Assembly: GCA_019279435.1 (NCBI GenBank)
Contig: JAAALK010000288.1
Coordinates: 49,667,742 to 49,731,741 of the forward strand
Origin: Zizania palustris
Taxonomy: Eukaryota > Streptophyta > Magnoliopsida > Poales > Poaceae
DNA: 64,000 bases
Reading direction: 5' to 3'
Shown: positions 20,210 through 32,666 of the stretch, in pieces
How positions within the stretch are numbered: the first letter of the stretch is position 1
How the letters are laid out: every line of letters begins with the position of its first letter
Notes under the pieces: model-generated
What the model was told of the DNA's origin: nothing
The model's database searches: none
Seen by the model: the letters and a program-made list of their open reading frames with translations, nothing else
Made by a program: the position numbers and the translations under genes

Positions 20210-23200
20210 CTAAGCATAATAACACTTAAGGTGCTCTGCATGCCATGCATGCTTCAACTCTTCCCCCTCTAGATTAGCTAATTTAAATGATACGGGGCGC
20301 CCTGAGCGTAAGATAACATATGGCCCTTCCCATTTGTTTCCTAACTTCCCCGGAGCTATTACACTTCGCAACACTAGATGACCAGGCTTAAGCTCATTTA
20401 GCTTTATCTTCGGGTCATACCATGTCTTTGTGTGGCCTTGGTACTTGGTCAGGTTGGCGACAGCTCGAAGCCTTGTCTCCTCTGATAAATCTAGCGAAGC
20501 GTTCCTTTCATCTTCGTCTCCGGGTTGAACTACATGAAGGGATCCACCTCTGAGCTCCGTAGGAGTCATGGCCTCATCTCCGAATAGTAGTCTGAATGGG
20601 GTAAAACCTGTGGACCTAGTTTGAGTGGTTCGAATGGACCACAAGATTTTAGGGAGCTCTTTTCCCCACAACCCCTTAGCCAAGCCAATGATTCGACGGT
20701 TTAGCACGGAGAGGATGTTCCCGTTGGCTCGCTCAACAGCTCCGTTGGACTGTGGATGTCGCACCGTAGCGAAGCACAAATTAATGCCCAGATCGTCGCA
20801 AAATGCTTGGAAAGTGTCAGCTTCGAACTGGGTTCCATTATCCACCGTCAACTCCCTTGGCACTCCGAACCTGCATATAATGGTCTGCCAGAAAATTTTT
20901 GGACATTCTTCGAGGTGATAGCGGTTAACGGCTCTGCTTCAACCCACATTGAAAAATATTCGATTGCTACTACCGCAAACTTCAAGCCACCTTTTGCCAT
21001 TGGAAAAGGGACTATTAGGTCCATGCCCCATCGAGCCATTGGCCAGACTGGGGCGATGACTTGAAGCTGGACTGGCGGACGGTGGCTTCGTCTGCCCATC
21101 CACTGGCAGCCTTGGCATGTTCGAACCAGCTCCTCCGCATCTCTCACTATTGTTGGCTAGTACAGCCCTTGCTAGAGTGTTTTGCCAGCTAGTGCACGAG
21201 GGGCTAGGTGACTTCCACATAATCCTTCGTGAATTTCTCGAAGTATGTCTTCACCCTCGTGTTGGGAGATGCATCGAAGCAGAGGGGAACACACGCCAGC
21301 TTTGTATAATATTCTGTTGACAAGCTTGTAATTCCGGGCTCTTGCTTGCAACCTTCGGGATTCTGGACCATCTGAAGGGTCTATGCCACTTTGCAACATG
21401 TTCATAATCGGGGCCCGCCAGTCTGTAATTGGAATGCACAGTACTTCCGAAGAGGGTAATTGAACAGCTGCGGGCTACGCTAGTTCTTCGTAGAAAGCAC
21501 CCTCCGGGAGGTCCACCGCTCCTACTACAGCTTTTGCAAGAATATCTGCGAGTTGATTCTCTGCTCGAGGGATACTCCGAACCGTAAATCCTCTGAATGC
21601 TGTTTCGGCCTTGCGGATTTCTTCAAGGTATTGTGTTAGATGTGGATTCTTTGCTTGAAAGCTTTTATCAATATGCCCTGCGACGACATGGGAATCTGTC
21701 TTAATCACTTTCCTTGCGGCTCCAAGTGCTTTAGCCTTTCGGAGGCCTAGCAGGATTCCTTCGTATTTTGCAATGTTATTGGTGGTTCTAAAGTTGAGCC
21801 TCATAGAATACATGGCCTCCTGTCCTGATGGTGATATGATGACGGCCCCTGCCCTGGCACCGGATGCTTGATAAGCTCCATCAGAAAATATTGTCCATAA
21901 AACTTCGGAGGGTTCTTCCGGGGCCCAAATAGTAGATGGAGTCCACTCTGCTACAAAGTCATCTATGATTTGGGATTTAATAGCTGTTCTCGCCGTGAAG
22001 GAGATTCCGAAGGGTGCTAGCTCGACCGCCCATTTTCCAATCTTGCCCGTAGAATCTTTGTTTCAGAGCATATCTCCAAGAGGATACGATGTAGGGACGA
22101 TCAGGTTATGCGCCAAGAAATAGTGCCTTAGCTTTCGCGAGGCCATTACTAGGGCATAAGCAAATTTCTCGAGCTCGGAGTATCTGATTTTAGCTCCGGA
22201 CAAAGCCTCTGATACAAAATAAACTGGGTTCTGTACCAGCTTTCCTTTAAGCTCAACTTCCCGGACCAATACTGCACTTACTGCAGAGCCTGTTGTTGCA
22301 AGATATAGGAGCAGTGTCTCTTCTGGAAGGGGTACAATAAGTGTTGATAATCTTCTGAGGTATGCTTTTATAACATCGAAGCTCTTCTGGCACTCTGGTG
22401 TCCAACTGAAGCTTTCGGACCCCTTTAGTGCTTTGAAAATTGGGAGGCTTCATTCTGCTGATCTGGCCAGGAACCTGCTAAGGGCTGCGAGCCTTCCTGC
22501 TAGCTTCTGTACCTGCTTCAAATTCTCTGGTGGAGCCATCCTTTGTAATGCACTTATCTGTGTTGGGCTAGCTTCGATTCCCCTGCTTGAAACTAAGTAA
22601 CCTAGCAGCTTCCCTGCTTGTGCTCTGAATATACATTTTCCCAGGTTGAGGCGTACTCCACATGCTCAGAGGCTCTCAATTGTTTCAGCTAGGTCTAGGC
22701 TGTGCTGGTGCTTTTGAGCACTTTTTATTACAATATCATCCATATAGGCCTCGACATTCCGGCCTATTTGATGACCTAGAGCCTTAGCTGTTAAACGTGA
22801 ATAGGTGGCTCTGGCATTCCGCAAACCAAAAGGCATTCTTACATAACAAAATACTCCGGAAGGAGTTATAAAGCTTGTCTTGGCTTCGTCTTCACGTTTC
22901 ATCCATACTTGATGATACTCGGAATAAGCGTCGAGGAAACTTAGCAATTCGGAACCAGTTGTGGAATCCACCAGCTGATCTATTTAGGTCATCGAGTAGG
23001 GGTCTCGCGGGCATGCTTTGTTTAATGAAGTAAAGTCAATACACATGCGCCATTTGTTCGAGTCCTTCTTCCTTACAAAATAGTGTTAGCCAACCACTAG
23101 GTATGGGCTACTTCCCTGATGATACAAGCTTTTAATAATTTTTCTACTTCAGCTTTGGCGAGGCTTGCTCTCTCCGCTGACAGCTTGCGGAGCCCCTGGC

Positions 23201-24060
23201 ACATTGGCCTGGCCTTCGGGTTGATGAGCAGACTATGCTCGATGATGCTTCGATCGACCCCGGTGATGTCTTCGTCGGTCCAAGCAAAGACATCCAGATT
23301 TTGTCTGACGACTTCTTCCAATGAGGAAGCTATCTCTGGGGATAGCCCTTTGCCGAACTGCACTGGATACTCTTTGCCATCTCTTGAAATTATCCTTTAC
23401 TCAACATCACCTTCCGGGCTTGGCTTGAGAGAGGGCCCCTTCGAAGGGTTCGAGGCCTCTGGCACCTCTTCGGTGCTTTTCGCCACGTTGTGTACTTGCC
23501 GGGGATCCAACGACTGCCCATGGCCATACTCCGTCCTCCGGGATATAGCTTGGTCTCCTGAAATAGTAAGCACTCCACCTTGTGTGGGCATTTTGAGACA
23601 AAGGTAATTATGGTGTGCTATAGCCCCGAACTGGTTCAGCATCCCTCGGCCGAAGATTGCATTGTAAGCGTATGGGGCGTCGACAACGTCGAAGATCACC
23701 TCTTCTATCCTGGCCAAAGGCCCCTCTCCGAAGGCAAACTCGAGGCATATCTAGCCGAGGGCATCGAGAGGCGGTCCTAAGAACCCTTGAAGTGGTCGGG
23801 CCACTGGAAGTAGATGCTTTCAGGGTATGCACATCTAATCGAAGGCCTGGACGAAGAGTATGTCTGCAGAGCTCCCGCCATCTACCAGGATCCTTCGGAC
23901 CTCCACCCCTGCTATGTCGGCAGAAATGACCAAGGGGTCAACATGGGGGAACTTCACCCCCGCGGCATCGCTGGCAGTAAACGAGATGGGCACATGGGAC
24001 CATTCTGGCATCCCTTCGGCGGAACTCGAGGTCCCAATGTGCCTGACCTCACGGACGTAC
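20210..24060 (-). pseudogene. pol: pol of gypsy A: protease, RT, RNase H, integrase
   Basis: Minus-strand order PR-RT-RH-IN. The protease has VRRILVDGGSSADILF at about 23870. The RT region starts near 23400 (EYPVQFGKGL); the catalytic YMDDIVIKS lies at about 22740. RNase H follows from 22270 to 21475. The integrase has an HHCC-like N part (CQGCQWMGRR, about 21105), GMDLIVPFP and DNGTQF, with HPQSNGAVERANG at about 20750. It ends in a GPY-like segment (KWEGPYVI) and stops at 20210. At least five in-frame stops or frameshifts (for example near 23835, 23400, 23090, 22980 and 22450) inactivate it. Integrase from 20863 to 20210 remains open. Domain content fits the Tat group; no chromodomain is seen. 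Confidence 0.88.
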
Positions 24061-25550
24061 TCCCGCCGCTGCCTTTTGGACATGTTCCCGAGGGCCCCCT
24101 CCGGAGATGGGTAGGACCACCCATTTGCCGCGGTCCTGTGGGTCTTCCTGCTTCGGTGGTGGCATAATGTTGGCCACCGGAAGTCGCATGAGTGCCTCTG
24201 GGACACCAGTTCGGGCCACGACCTGCACAGGCTCCGACCGTGTCGTTGGTGGGGCTCGATCCGAAGCACCCCGCCCGGTACTTCGCCCAAGGTAGTCGCC
24301 CCGAAGGGCCAGCACTGCCTTGCAATCCTTCGTGTCATGGCTCCTATTGTCGCCATGCACGCAACAGAAAAAACTCTGGCGCCTGCCAGGCGCCCTTTCT
24401 TGAGGCTTCGGCGGCCCGGCCTTGAAATTCTGCGCCTGCTGAAAATTGGCAAGTGCCTTCGGAACAGAAGGTGCAATGTTTAGCACCTCCGAATGAAAAT
24501 GCTTCTTCCCCCGCTTGTGCTCGTTGAAGCGGTTGTCTTCAGGAGGTTGTAGAGGAGCCGAGGCTTCAGGCTCCCTCTTGACTTCACGGAGGGTGGGCGA
24601 TGGTGCTTCAGCTCGTCGAAGACAGCCTTCCTCCGCCTTGGCATACTGTTCGAAGTATTCCATCAGCTGCACCACAGACGTCACCGGCTTCCGATGAAGT
24701 TTGCTGAGGAGGTCGGGGTTTAGCACCCCTTCGCGGGCGGCATCGACTACCAAAGATGTAGACAAGCCCTTAATATGTGATTTGGTGTGGGCGAAGCACG
24801 TGAAGTACTCCCGGAGTGTTTCTCCCGCCCGCTGTTTTACCTGAAACAAACTTCCTGTGGACATCGGGGCCACGAAGGTACCCTGAAAGTTACTTACAAA
24901 CTTCTTTTTTAGCTGCTCCCATGAGCTGATCGACCCTGGCTTCAGGGACCAGAACCATCGAAGCGCCACACCTTCGAGAGCAAGGGGGCAGCATTTTGCC
25001 ATGGTGCTCCGCACCCCTCCGCTTGCTTCTATTGCCAGGGCATATGATCGGGCGAACTCTCCGGGGTCTGACCCACCGGAGTATTTGTGTAACTTCGAAG
25101 CTTTGAACCTTGGATCGAAGGGCACCCTTTGTAAGTCTGAATGCAGTGGAGACTCATCATCGAAGGAAGCATTTTCGGCCTCCTCCAAGTTTTGGGTTGC
25201 TTCTGGGAGATTGCGAGCACCACCGTCATGAGGTCCTTTTGGAGTCCCGGTGGAGGCTTGGGTGCGGAGGAGATCGGCGGCCCTTGCCTCCACCTAACCA
25301 CTTCCTCCTGGAGCCTCGCTAGTTGAGTAGCTTCGGCTCTAGGAAGGTCTTCGCCTTCGTCGGAGGGCACATCTGGGTCCTGGGAACTGACGTAATCAGT
25401 TCGAAGCTCCGTAGGAGGAGATCGAGGTCCCCTAGGGACCCGACGCCCTGCTGTCTCTGCTGGAATTGTTGGAGCAGTTGAGGGTCCAGCTCCTGTGGTC
25501 CGAAGGGACCTTCGGAGAGAACCCGAGGCTTGGCTTCGCTTCTGAGGCAT
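24049..25550 (-). pseudogene. gag: gag of gypsy A, one frameshift
   Basis: ATG at 25550 (minus). A basic, Pro-rich N part (to about 25200) shifts frame into a long open segment, 25293-24049. This carries a retrotransposon gag core: FKASKLHKYSGGSDP, LRWFWSLKPGSISSWEQL and KQRAGETLREYFTCF. A Cys/His cluster follows (CCVHGDNRSHDTKDC, a C-x2-H-x5-H-x4-C form common in this lineage). A second frame change near 24060 leads to the protease. The protein assembles the particle and binds the RNA template. Confidence 0.85.
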
Positions 25551-25729
25551 AGCTAGCCACAAAGAGGATGGAGGGCTTCGAACGACTCGGGAGGTCGAGC
25601 GAAGACCTTAGGGCTGCACTAAGAATCCCCTAACTGAAGGGTGCGCGGAATCTTGAGACTCCGAGGCTCCCTCCGTAAGTGCTCTTTGAAGTGCAGTCAG
25701 CAGTAGAGAACAAGCTTCTAGAACTTGGT

Positions 25730-25747
25730 TCCCCACGGACGGCGCCA
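25730..25747 (-). other. Primer binding site of gypsy A
   Basis: The minus strand reads TGGCGCCGTCCGTGGGGA, two bases inside the 5' LTR. It resembles the tRNA-Asp type site of grass gypsy elements (TGGCGCCG...GGGGA); the exact tRNA is not certain. Element B has nearly the same site at 38556-38539. Confidence 0.75.
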
Positions 25748-25749
25748 AC

Positions 25750-26241
25750 TATTGGCGCAAAAGTTTACACCAACAGGTTCTCTGAGATCAAGAACGAACA
25801 AACAGAGAGTTTGTGTTTTAGGACTGCCTCAAGCCTCCGAGTTGGATAATAGCTCTAGCAGTTCGAATATGTGTATTGAATTACTTGTCCTGGATCCTTG
25901 TTATAGGGTATAGAGGGGGGTATTTATAGGTAAAAATGTATAAGGAAAAGACCTAATTACCCCTAGACTACAACCGACCTAGTGGAAACTATTCGGTGCT
26001 AGGAACAAGGTTATAAAAGGTAAAACACTATGAAGTAGTTGGATAAGCCAAACATCTTATCAATCTTGTCGCTCAGCTTCGGAGCCTTTATCTTCCGTTC
26101 AGAGGGTTCATCAGGCTTCGCATCGATGCACCTTTCGGCTTGACACCTCTGCCGTCGAACAAATGCCCACCAGCTTCGGAGCTCTTTAGAGCCTTCGAAG
26201 TATTAATCTTTAAGTCCTGAAATGAAGTAATTTCCCCAACA
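25750..26241 (-). repeat. 5' LTR of gypsy A
   Basis: 492 bp, partner of 14943-15437. On the minus strand it begins TGTTGGGGAAATTACTTC. A minus-strand TATA box (CTATAAATA) lies at 25921-25929. GGTGT follows at 26242. Confidence 0.93.
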
Positions 26242-26354
26242 GGTGTGTTCGAAGCCTGTTCCGCAGAAGACAGAAGTAAAATAGAAGGCTATTTTTAGTC
26301 TTTAATTTTAAAAGCTCCCATTCACTCCCCTTTGGTTGCCGTTTCCGGTCCAGC
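26242..26354 (+). repeat. Right end of the third copia LTR
   Basis: Starts with the second GGTGT copy and continues the LTR left at 14942. The end CTCCCATTCACTCCCCTTTGG...CCGGTCCAGCA matches the copia-1 LTR end in type and orientation. The next base belongs to a different, inverted LTR. Confidence 0.65.
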
Positions 26355-28092
26355 ATACTCCGAAATTAGACTTCGTCATTCGAGGCTCACGAGAAAAATT
26401 ACTCTGAACGCCAATTCAGTGAAGTACCTTCGGCGGAAAAAATGCCGAACCACACTTCAACAAAACACTCCGAAACTGAACTGAGAAGTTGTGCTCAGAG
26501 CTAAAGTACAAGATTCGAAAAGCTAAACTGAGTGGGACCCTCGCAAAGCTTCGAATACTGAAACCTTCATCCAAAAATACTGAATATTCAAATGACTTTA
26601 ACTCCGCATGTGCTGGCCGAAGTATGCTTCGCACAAGCTTCACATATCCTGCAACCGAGCTATGCGCATACAACCCGCTGCCTTGTTTTGCTTGTTTGCT
26701 TTGCAAAAAGAAACGTGACAACCTTTGCACTAGACACATTGTACACCGAAAACACCAAGGAAGAGAAAACGCAGGCCTAACACCAAGACAAATGAGAGCT
26801 TCCAGAACTAGCTGTCAGTCTACACATGAAAATCTAGCTCAATAAACAAGCATGCCACTGCCAGAAACGTGCTGCAGGCAAAACTAGGTGCTAGTGTGTG
26901 GTAAGCTATGAGGCTTAGTTGTTGCTTCTATGTCATAGCCACCAGATGCAAACAAACCAGCTGCTCTGCAGTGCAGGAAACCATGCAGGAATAACCCAGC
27001 CACACACCAAAATAAAAACAAGAAGCTATGACGCAGCTGTAGATCTAGGCCAAATGCTATAAAGGCTAGAAGACAGACTATGTCAAATGGAGAAGAAAGA
27101 AATTAAAACCTGGCGCAAAATAATAGCTATCATGCGGCTTTCCAAGGCAAACAAACGCACAGAAGCAAATCAGCCAAACAAACAAAACCGTACCAAAAAT
27201 ATTTCTCTCAGTGCACAGAACATGAACAGCAGGATTGACGCATAAATAGATTAAGAACTGACACATAAATTGAGGCAACAGAGAAAAGACTTCACAGTGA
27301 TGCCAGTCGAGAAAGACAGAAAGAATAAACTTGATCAAACGATTTCTTGACACCTCAGATGCGAATCCTGTGAAGAACAGTGGCGGCGGAGACGAAAGAA
27401 TAGCAGGAGAATAAGCGTAAAAAAGTGACCCAATCTATTGAATTAGTAAAGTATTTTTAGAAAGGGTAACCCTAACCCTAGGGATTGGGGCCATATTTAT
27501 AGGCAGCCCAATAGCCTATGAAAAAAAACCAAAAGACCCTTAGGGTTTTTACAGATGCTGAAATAAAATGGAAAAGACCAAAATGCCCTTATGATATTTT
27601 ACAGACTCGACTGACTGACTGTGGGCCTAAGGACAAAATAGTAAACTCCTAATTACATATGACTTATCCTAAAGCGGAACTTTCGTAGCGACTACGGCTT
27701 CACCTCATAACGGTCCGATCCGAGAGCAGCGGTCGTCAGTTTTGCACCGAAACTGACAAAGCGTCCACCGACTTTGCCCCAGGTACCCGGATTGGGCCAG
27801 CCCGATTCCGCAGCTCTCTCAGCCCGGCAATCGCTCTCCACTCGTGTAACTGAGTCAATACTAGTCAACAGCCTAGTGGATCCTCTGCTGCTCCTAGCCC
27901 ATGTACCCAGATTGGGCCAGCCTGACTTCGCGGCCCCTCTGCCCGACAGTCGCTCGCTGCCCGTGTACCTGAGTCACAAGCGGCCTAGACGTAGCAGGTC
28001 TTCTCTTCTCCTCGGTCCTCTTTGACTTCCGTTGACAATGACTCATCACATCTGGAGCCATGAGGACCATACTCTTCAGCATGGCTCCTCAA
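26355..28092 (-). repeat. Inverted copia LTR, probably 5' LTR of copia-2
   Basis: On the minus strand it starts TTGAGGAGCCATGC at 28092 and follows the copia-1 LTR U3 closely to about 27440, including a TATA box near 27495. The rest (27440-26355) is only weakly similar in style. The total length of 1738 bp equals the copia-1 LTR, so the whole stretch is plausibly one LTR, but the left boundary is inference. The PBS and gag start of copia-2 expected next to it are missing. Confidence 0.6.
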
Positions 28093-28440
28093 GGTCGGAC
28101 CTCTGAGTGCTGCCGTGAAGAAAGGCAGGTGCTCGCTGGATGCGTGGATTGTGATGGAAACATCACAAGGACCCAAGAACTCCTCCATGTACACCCCATG
28201 GAACTCTGGCTCGAAAGTGAACCCGAGGAAGGTCACCATCATCTGGAGCTCTCGAATGAATCCCTCACGGTCCTGGCAGAAGCTGTGGACATGGTGGACA
28301 AGCATCTACAAATAAAACAAGTTTAAAGAGTAAGGTAGATGAAAAAATATGACGTAAGTTTTTATGAAATAATTTTGCAAAGCTAAGTGCTAGGCTAGTC
28401 TGTTTGGCTTTATACAGTCAAGTCGGATTTGATACCATCT
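28093..28440 (-). other. Leader of a Del/Tekay-like element with a short unknown ORF
   Basis: On the minus strand, GATGGTATCAAATCC follows the LTR end at 28441 and looks like a decayed tRNA-Met primer site. About 130 bp further is TTTGTAG then ATG at about 28305, opening a frame of some 70 residues until the copia LTR cuts in at 28092. The visible part has FIRELQMMVTFLGF, GVYMEEFLGPCDV and SITIHASSEH. I do not recognise it as gag. It may be the start of an unknown ORF carried by the element or a captured fragment. Confidence 0.4.
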
Positions 28441-31400
28441 TGTGGGGAACCCGGATTTAATAAAATCTAGACATTATTCAATTTTCTCAGAAAAACAATA
28501 ATAACAAGATGTCCATCATGCGACAACGTTACATACGATCAATCATCCATGGTTCGCAGACCACATTATTACATAAGTATAAAATTTAAAAGAAACTACG
28601 AAAATAAAACTACATGATGTACATCTTCACCAGTCTGACGTCCTTGACTGGGTCGCTACTCCAGACCATCCTCCTCATAGTACGCAGTCTCTGAAGTGTT
28701 TTCCAATGGGTATGAGTACAAAAGTACTCAACAAGCCACCGAGAATGCAATAGTAATGCAGGGTAATAACAATGGAATGATAAGGGTTTAAAGTGGAGAA
28801 AAGTACATTTTCATGTTACAACATTTAGTGTAGTCAAATTTAATTGTACAGAATAATAAACATGAACACTCATAATCCTTTCATGCCAAATCATCATGCA
28901 ACACTCATAATAGTAAACTAACTGCAAGATGTCACACAACCCGCTCTTGACCGTGGGCTTGACTTTTCGAAAAGATTTAAACTCTGATGAGAGGTGTACT
29001 ACTGTACCCACAAGGAACACACTCATCCCCACACCAAGGTGTAATGAGATAACCCATACCATAGGAACTCGTGCAAAAACCTCAGCATGAGATGCTCCAA
29101 TCCGATAACACCTGCTCTAGGTTTCGCTGGCACGCTAGCGCACTAGAGAACGTCGCACCCCCTTTTGCACCACATCGGTACAAGCCACCCGCAGGTGCTG
29201 CTTGACCCATGTCCCAGTGGTGCCTCGAGTTGGAACACCCCATACCTCAGTTAGGACTTACCCACTAGACTTGTGGTTAGTACGGAAGTGTACTGCAACA
29301 GATCCCGTAGACCGGTCTTTATAGTGCCCTGGGTGCGACTAACCAATGTCCTCGCTTGCACCCAGAACCCACCATGCTAACATACTAAACCATAACTCCA
29401 TATCCAATAGAATTCTAGGGGTGAGAGAAATCATGGGGATCATATAATAGAATCACAGTATCTACGACTCATTTTTATCCTATAGCGGTTGTCTCAATAC
29501 ATTGGACACCATCTAATATACTATTATTATGGTGACAAGGAGTTTGGCTCAATAGCATGGCTTGGGTTTTCACTTCAAGGTAGGGGATCAAAATAAATAT
29601 AATGTAATGCTATTCATTTGACTAATGCATTTATAACCTATGGGTTTTAGCGATATTTTAAGAAAACTAGATTCGATATGCTCAAAAATTTAGTGTGGTG
29701 ACTTGCCTTGTTCGGCAAATGGTGATGGTGGAACTTCCGGGGAGTATTCCGGCTCTTCGACGGCGTCGTAGTCTTCGCGGCACACAAAACGAGAACAACA
29801 ATCAATTTAAACTTACAAAGATAAACAATACAATCATTTCATTTAAATTTGCTAAAGTTGTGGAAAATAGAAGAGAAACTTTCTAAAATTAAAATGAGGA
29901 ATTTTGTAGTAAAAATGGGGTAAACTTGAATTTTTAAAGATCAAAGCATTGCTTTTCATTTTATTTTTGGATAATAAACAATACAATCATCTCAAGTTAA
30001 TTGGTCCAAAATGTGGAGAATAAAATGGTGAATTTTCTAAAATTTGAATGGTAAAATTTTAAGTTAATTTGAAGAAGTTATGAATTTTTGAAGTTTAAAT
30101 CAATTTTTGGAATTTAATTTAAACCCTAAAATAGTCGCTAGTCCATGGTGAGCCGAGTCCACCGTGAACCTGCACACTATGCGCATGAGCCAGATCTAGA
30201 TCATCCATCGGATCTGGATCGAGGGGCTACAGGTGAGGTAGAAGGTTTTAGTGGACGTGGACGACCAGGATTAAACACTGAAACGGTACGCAATGGATGG
30301 CCCAAATTAAAAGCAGGTTTTAAATAGAAATGGATGGCCGTGATTAAAAGATACCGCTTCGATCGGATCAGACGAACCAGATTTAATGGACTTGTGATCT
30401 AATCGTAGCCGTCCATCGCGGATCATATGGCCGAGGATGAATCTGACACGGCACGGGTAATTTACCCGCGTCGGTCGTCTTCTCCGATGACGACCGATGG
30501 GTTGCAATGGGCTGGTGGCGATGTCGATTGCCGGGGGCCCTAACCGAGTGCAGAAATGGAAACAAGATGATGAGGGGAGCACGGCGGTACTGTGCGAGGG
30601 CTTGAGGTCATCGGGTGGTGGCTGGTGACGTGTAGGTGCGGCGGAGAGTCCTCAGGTCAATGGTGGGGATGGTGCTCCGGCGGTCTCCGGTGGGGATGGA
30701 GGGGTGGCCAGGGTCGGGGAGGTGCTGGCGATCACAGCAGTGCGGTCATCAGTTGCAGAGGTGGGCTCTAGCGACGGCGAGCAACGGCTAGAGTCAAAGC
30801 AGAGGAGTGGCGCTAAAAAGTGGAATGTGGGCGTTCTGTTCGGGCGGGGCACAATTTCACGCAAGGGCTGAACGTGGAGGGGTGCGGGGCTTCTTATAGC
30901 GATGTTGAGCAGTAAATACGGAAAGCTAATACAAGGAACCCCGAGGATAGGATTTCCATACTCTGACAACTGTTTCCTTGCATGCACACGATGATCCCGG
31001 GGCTATTACGCGTCGGCGTAAAGGGGAAACGGTCGCCTGATTATGGGGAGTTAAATGCTGACATCAATTTTATGGAAGTGGGCCGACATCGGTGTAATGG
31101 CAGCACTAGGGTTTCGGCCGGTGCAATTTAGAGGCTGGCGACGCGGGAATAAGAAGCTGACAGTGGGGGCCCACTATCATCGGGTGCGTGAGGGCGTGGG
31201 TGTGGCAACGTTTGACGCTGGCCGGTGGGGGCGACTGGTCAGCGGGCGGTGCGGGCAAGAGGGTTGGCGCCGACAGGTGGGGCCTAGCTCGGGTGCGCGC
31301 GCTGAGAGAGAGGGAGGAGATTGACAGGTGGGATCCAACCGTCAGAGAGGGGCGCGTGGCTTAAGCGGGCTAGACCGGCCTGTGTAAGGAGAAAGGGAGA

Positions 31401-31686
31401 GTGCGGCCCAAGACTATTTAAAATGAATTTTTGAATAAAAATAATTTCTAAAATTGATTTAAAATATTTGGGCTGCTTTCAAAGGTGATAAAAATTTGTA
31501 AAAATTCTCAAAAATAGGTTTTGGTCCTAAGATCATAACATAATTTTCTCCGACCTTGGTTTAGATTATTTCTCTAGATTCCTATTTATTTGGCATTTTC
31601 AGCTTTAAGAAAAATTAAATACAATCTTTTCTAGAAAGTATATTTATAAATTCTATTTTTACCTTTGGAAATTTGGGCTATTACAC
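28441..31686 (-). repeat. 3.2-kb LTR, Del/Tekay-like gypsy (minus)
   Basis: Minus strand begins TGTGTAATAGCCC or TGTAATAGCCC (right end, 31685-31687) and ends GTTCCCCACA at 28441, directly before a TGGTATCA primer-like site. Length and the TGTxAxAGCCC start recall Del/Tekay LTRs of grasses; that assignment is tentative. No coding content; scattered short frames at 30145-30990 lie in a GC-rich part and are not supported. Its right end abuts gag of element C, so this element is inserted in C. Its 3' half is displaced by copia-2. Confidence 0.55.
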
Positions 31687-31687
31687 A

Positions 31688-32666
31688 CCCTCGATCCGAA
31701 GTATTAAATATTGCCCCCTCCACTTTGAATATGCCTTCCAACTCTCAACAGGCTTAGGGCAGCAAAGCTAGTTGCTCGAGACCACCAAGGAAGTTAGTTG
31801 GCCAAAGCCAGACTTTCCTTTGTTATGTGCATGGTGAAAACAGAAGCCATGCTACCAAGGATTGCAAGTCCATACTGACTGTCCGGAGAAAGTATCTTGA
31901 GAGAAGCTCTGATTGAAGCACTGCTGTCCAAGCCCCTCCGGCAGCACGGCCGAAGCCCGTGCAAGCCGTCGGACGTGTAGGCAACATTGAAGCCCCTATG
32001 CAACCTCCGGTGGCCAACATTATGCCACCACCGAAGCAAGAATACCTTCAAGATCATGACAAGCGAGTGGTCCTACCCATCTCTGGAGGGGGGACCCTCG
32101 GCAATATGTCGAAGCATCAACGGAGAGATTACGTTCGTGAAGTAGGACATATAGGGACTTCAAACTCGGCTACAGAAATGCCCAAGTGGACCCATGTGCC
32201 CATATCATTCTCTGCCAATGATGATGCAGGGGTGAAGGTCCCACATGCTGACCCCCTCGTCATTTCAACCGACGTGGTAGGGGTGGATGTACGAAGGGTG
32301 CTGGTCGATGGTGGAAGCTCCACTAACATACTCTTCGTCCAAGACTTCGATCAAATGTGCATTCCCCGAAGGCATCTACTTCCAGCGGCTCACCCACTCC
32401 AAGGCTTTGCAGGCCCTCATCTCGATGCCCTCGACCAAATAGGCCACGAGGTTGCTTTCGATGAGGGGCCCCTGGCCAGAGTCGAAGAGGTCATCTTTGA
32501 CATTGACGACGCCCCGTACGCCTACAACACAATCTTCAGAAGAGGGATGCTGAATCAATTTGGATCTGTGGAGCACCACAATTATTTGTGTCTCAAAATG
32601 CCCACGCAAGGTAGAGTCCTGATGATCCTAGGAGATCAAGCTACAACTCAGAGAGCAGAATATAGC
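31688..32666 (+). pseudogene. gag end and protease of gypsy C (left piece)
   Basis: Starts in the C-terminal part of gag (nucleocapsid CYVHGENRSHATKDC at about 31815) and continues into the protease (VRRVLVDGGSSTNILFVQDFD, about 32290-32350) and the inter-domain segment ending in EYGH-like sequence. It aligns with minus-strand 24480-23540 of element A. Several stops break gag; 31959-32660 is largely open. Cut at 32666 by element B and continued at 39607. Confidence 0.82.
32662..32666. other. Target site duplication of element B (left)
   Basis: ATAGC before the LTR; ACAGC follows the right LTR at 39607-39611 (one C/T mismatch). Removing B rejoins the element C reading context, which supports the call. 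Confidence 0.7.

Larger units (their letters stand above)
14943..26241 (-). mobile_element. Gypsy element A, Tat lineage, with antisense gene
   Basis: A complete 11.3-kb Ty3/gypsy element on the minus strand. In element order: 5' LTR 26241-25750, PBS 25747-25730, gag, protease, RT, RNase H, integrase ending at 20210, a 118-bp tandem repeat block, an antisense gene (15927-19588 on +), PPT and 3' LTR 15437-14943. LTRs begin TGTTGGGG and end CCAACA. The GGTGT duplication is perfect. The VDGGSS protease motif, integrase before a long 3' region and antisense ORF fit the Tat group (relatives of RIRE2, Grande). LTRs differ by roughly 4 % by eye. Confidence 0.93.

Noticed and set aside
13987..26354. 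Clean solo copia LTR with target duplication
   Set aside because: Bases before about 13990 and after 26354 do not match as a 5-bp duplication, so I call it only an LTR copy.
29695..31324. Short frames on both strands inside the 3.2-kb LTR
   Set aside because: Scattered, GC-driven, no recognisable motifs; the region is bounded as an LTR.
28441..31686. Solo LTR
   Set aside because: A primer-site-like TGGTATCA follows on the inner side and flanking 5-mers do not match, so it is more likely the 5' LTR of a split element.
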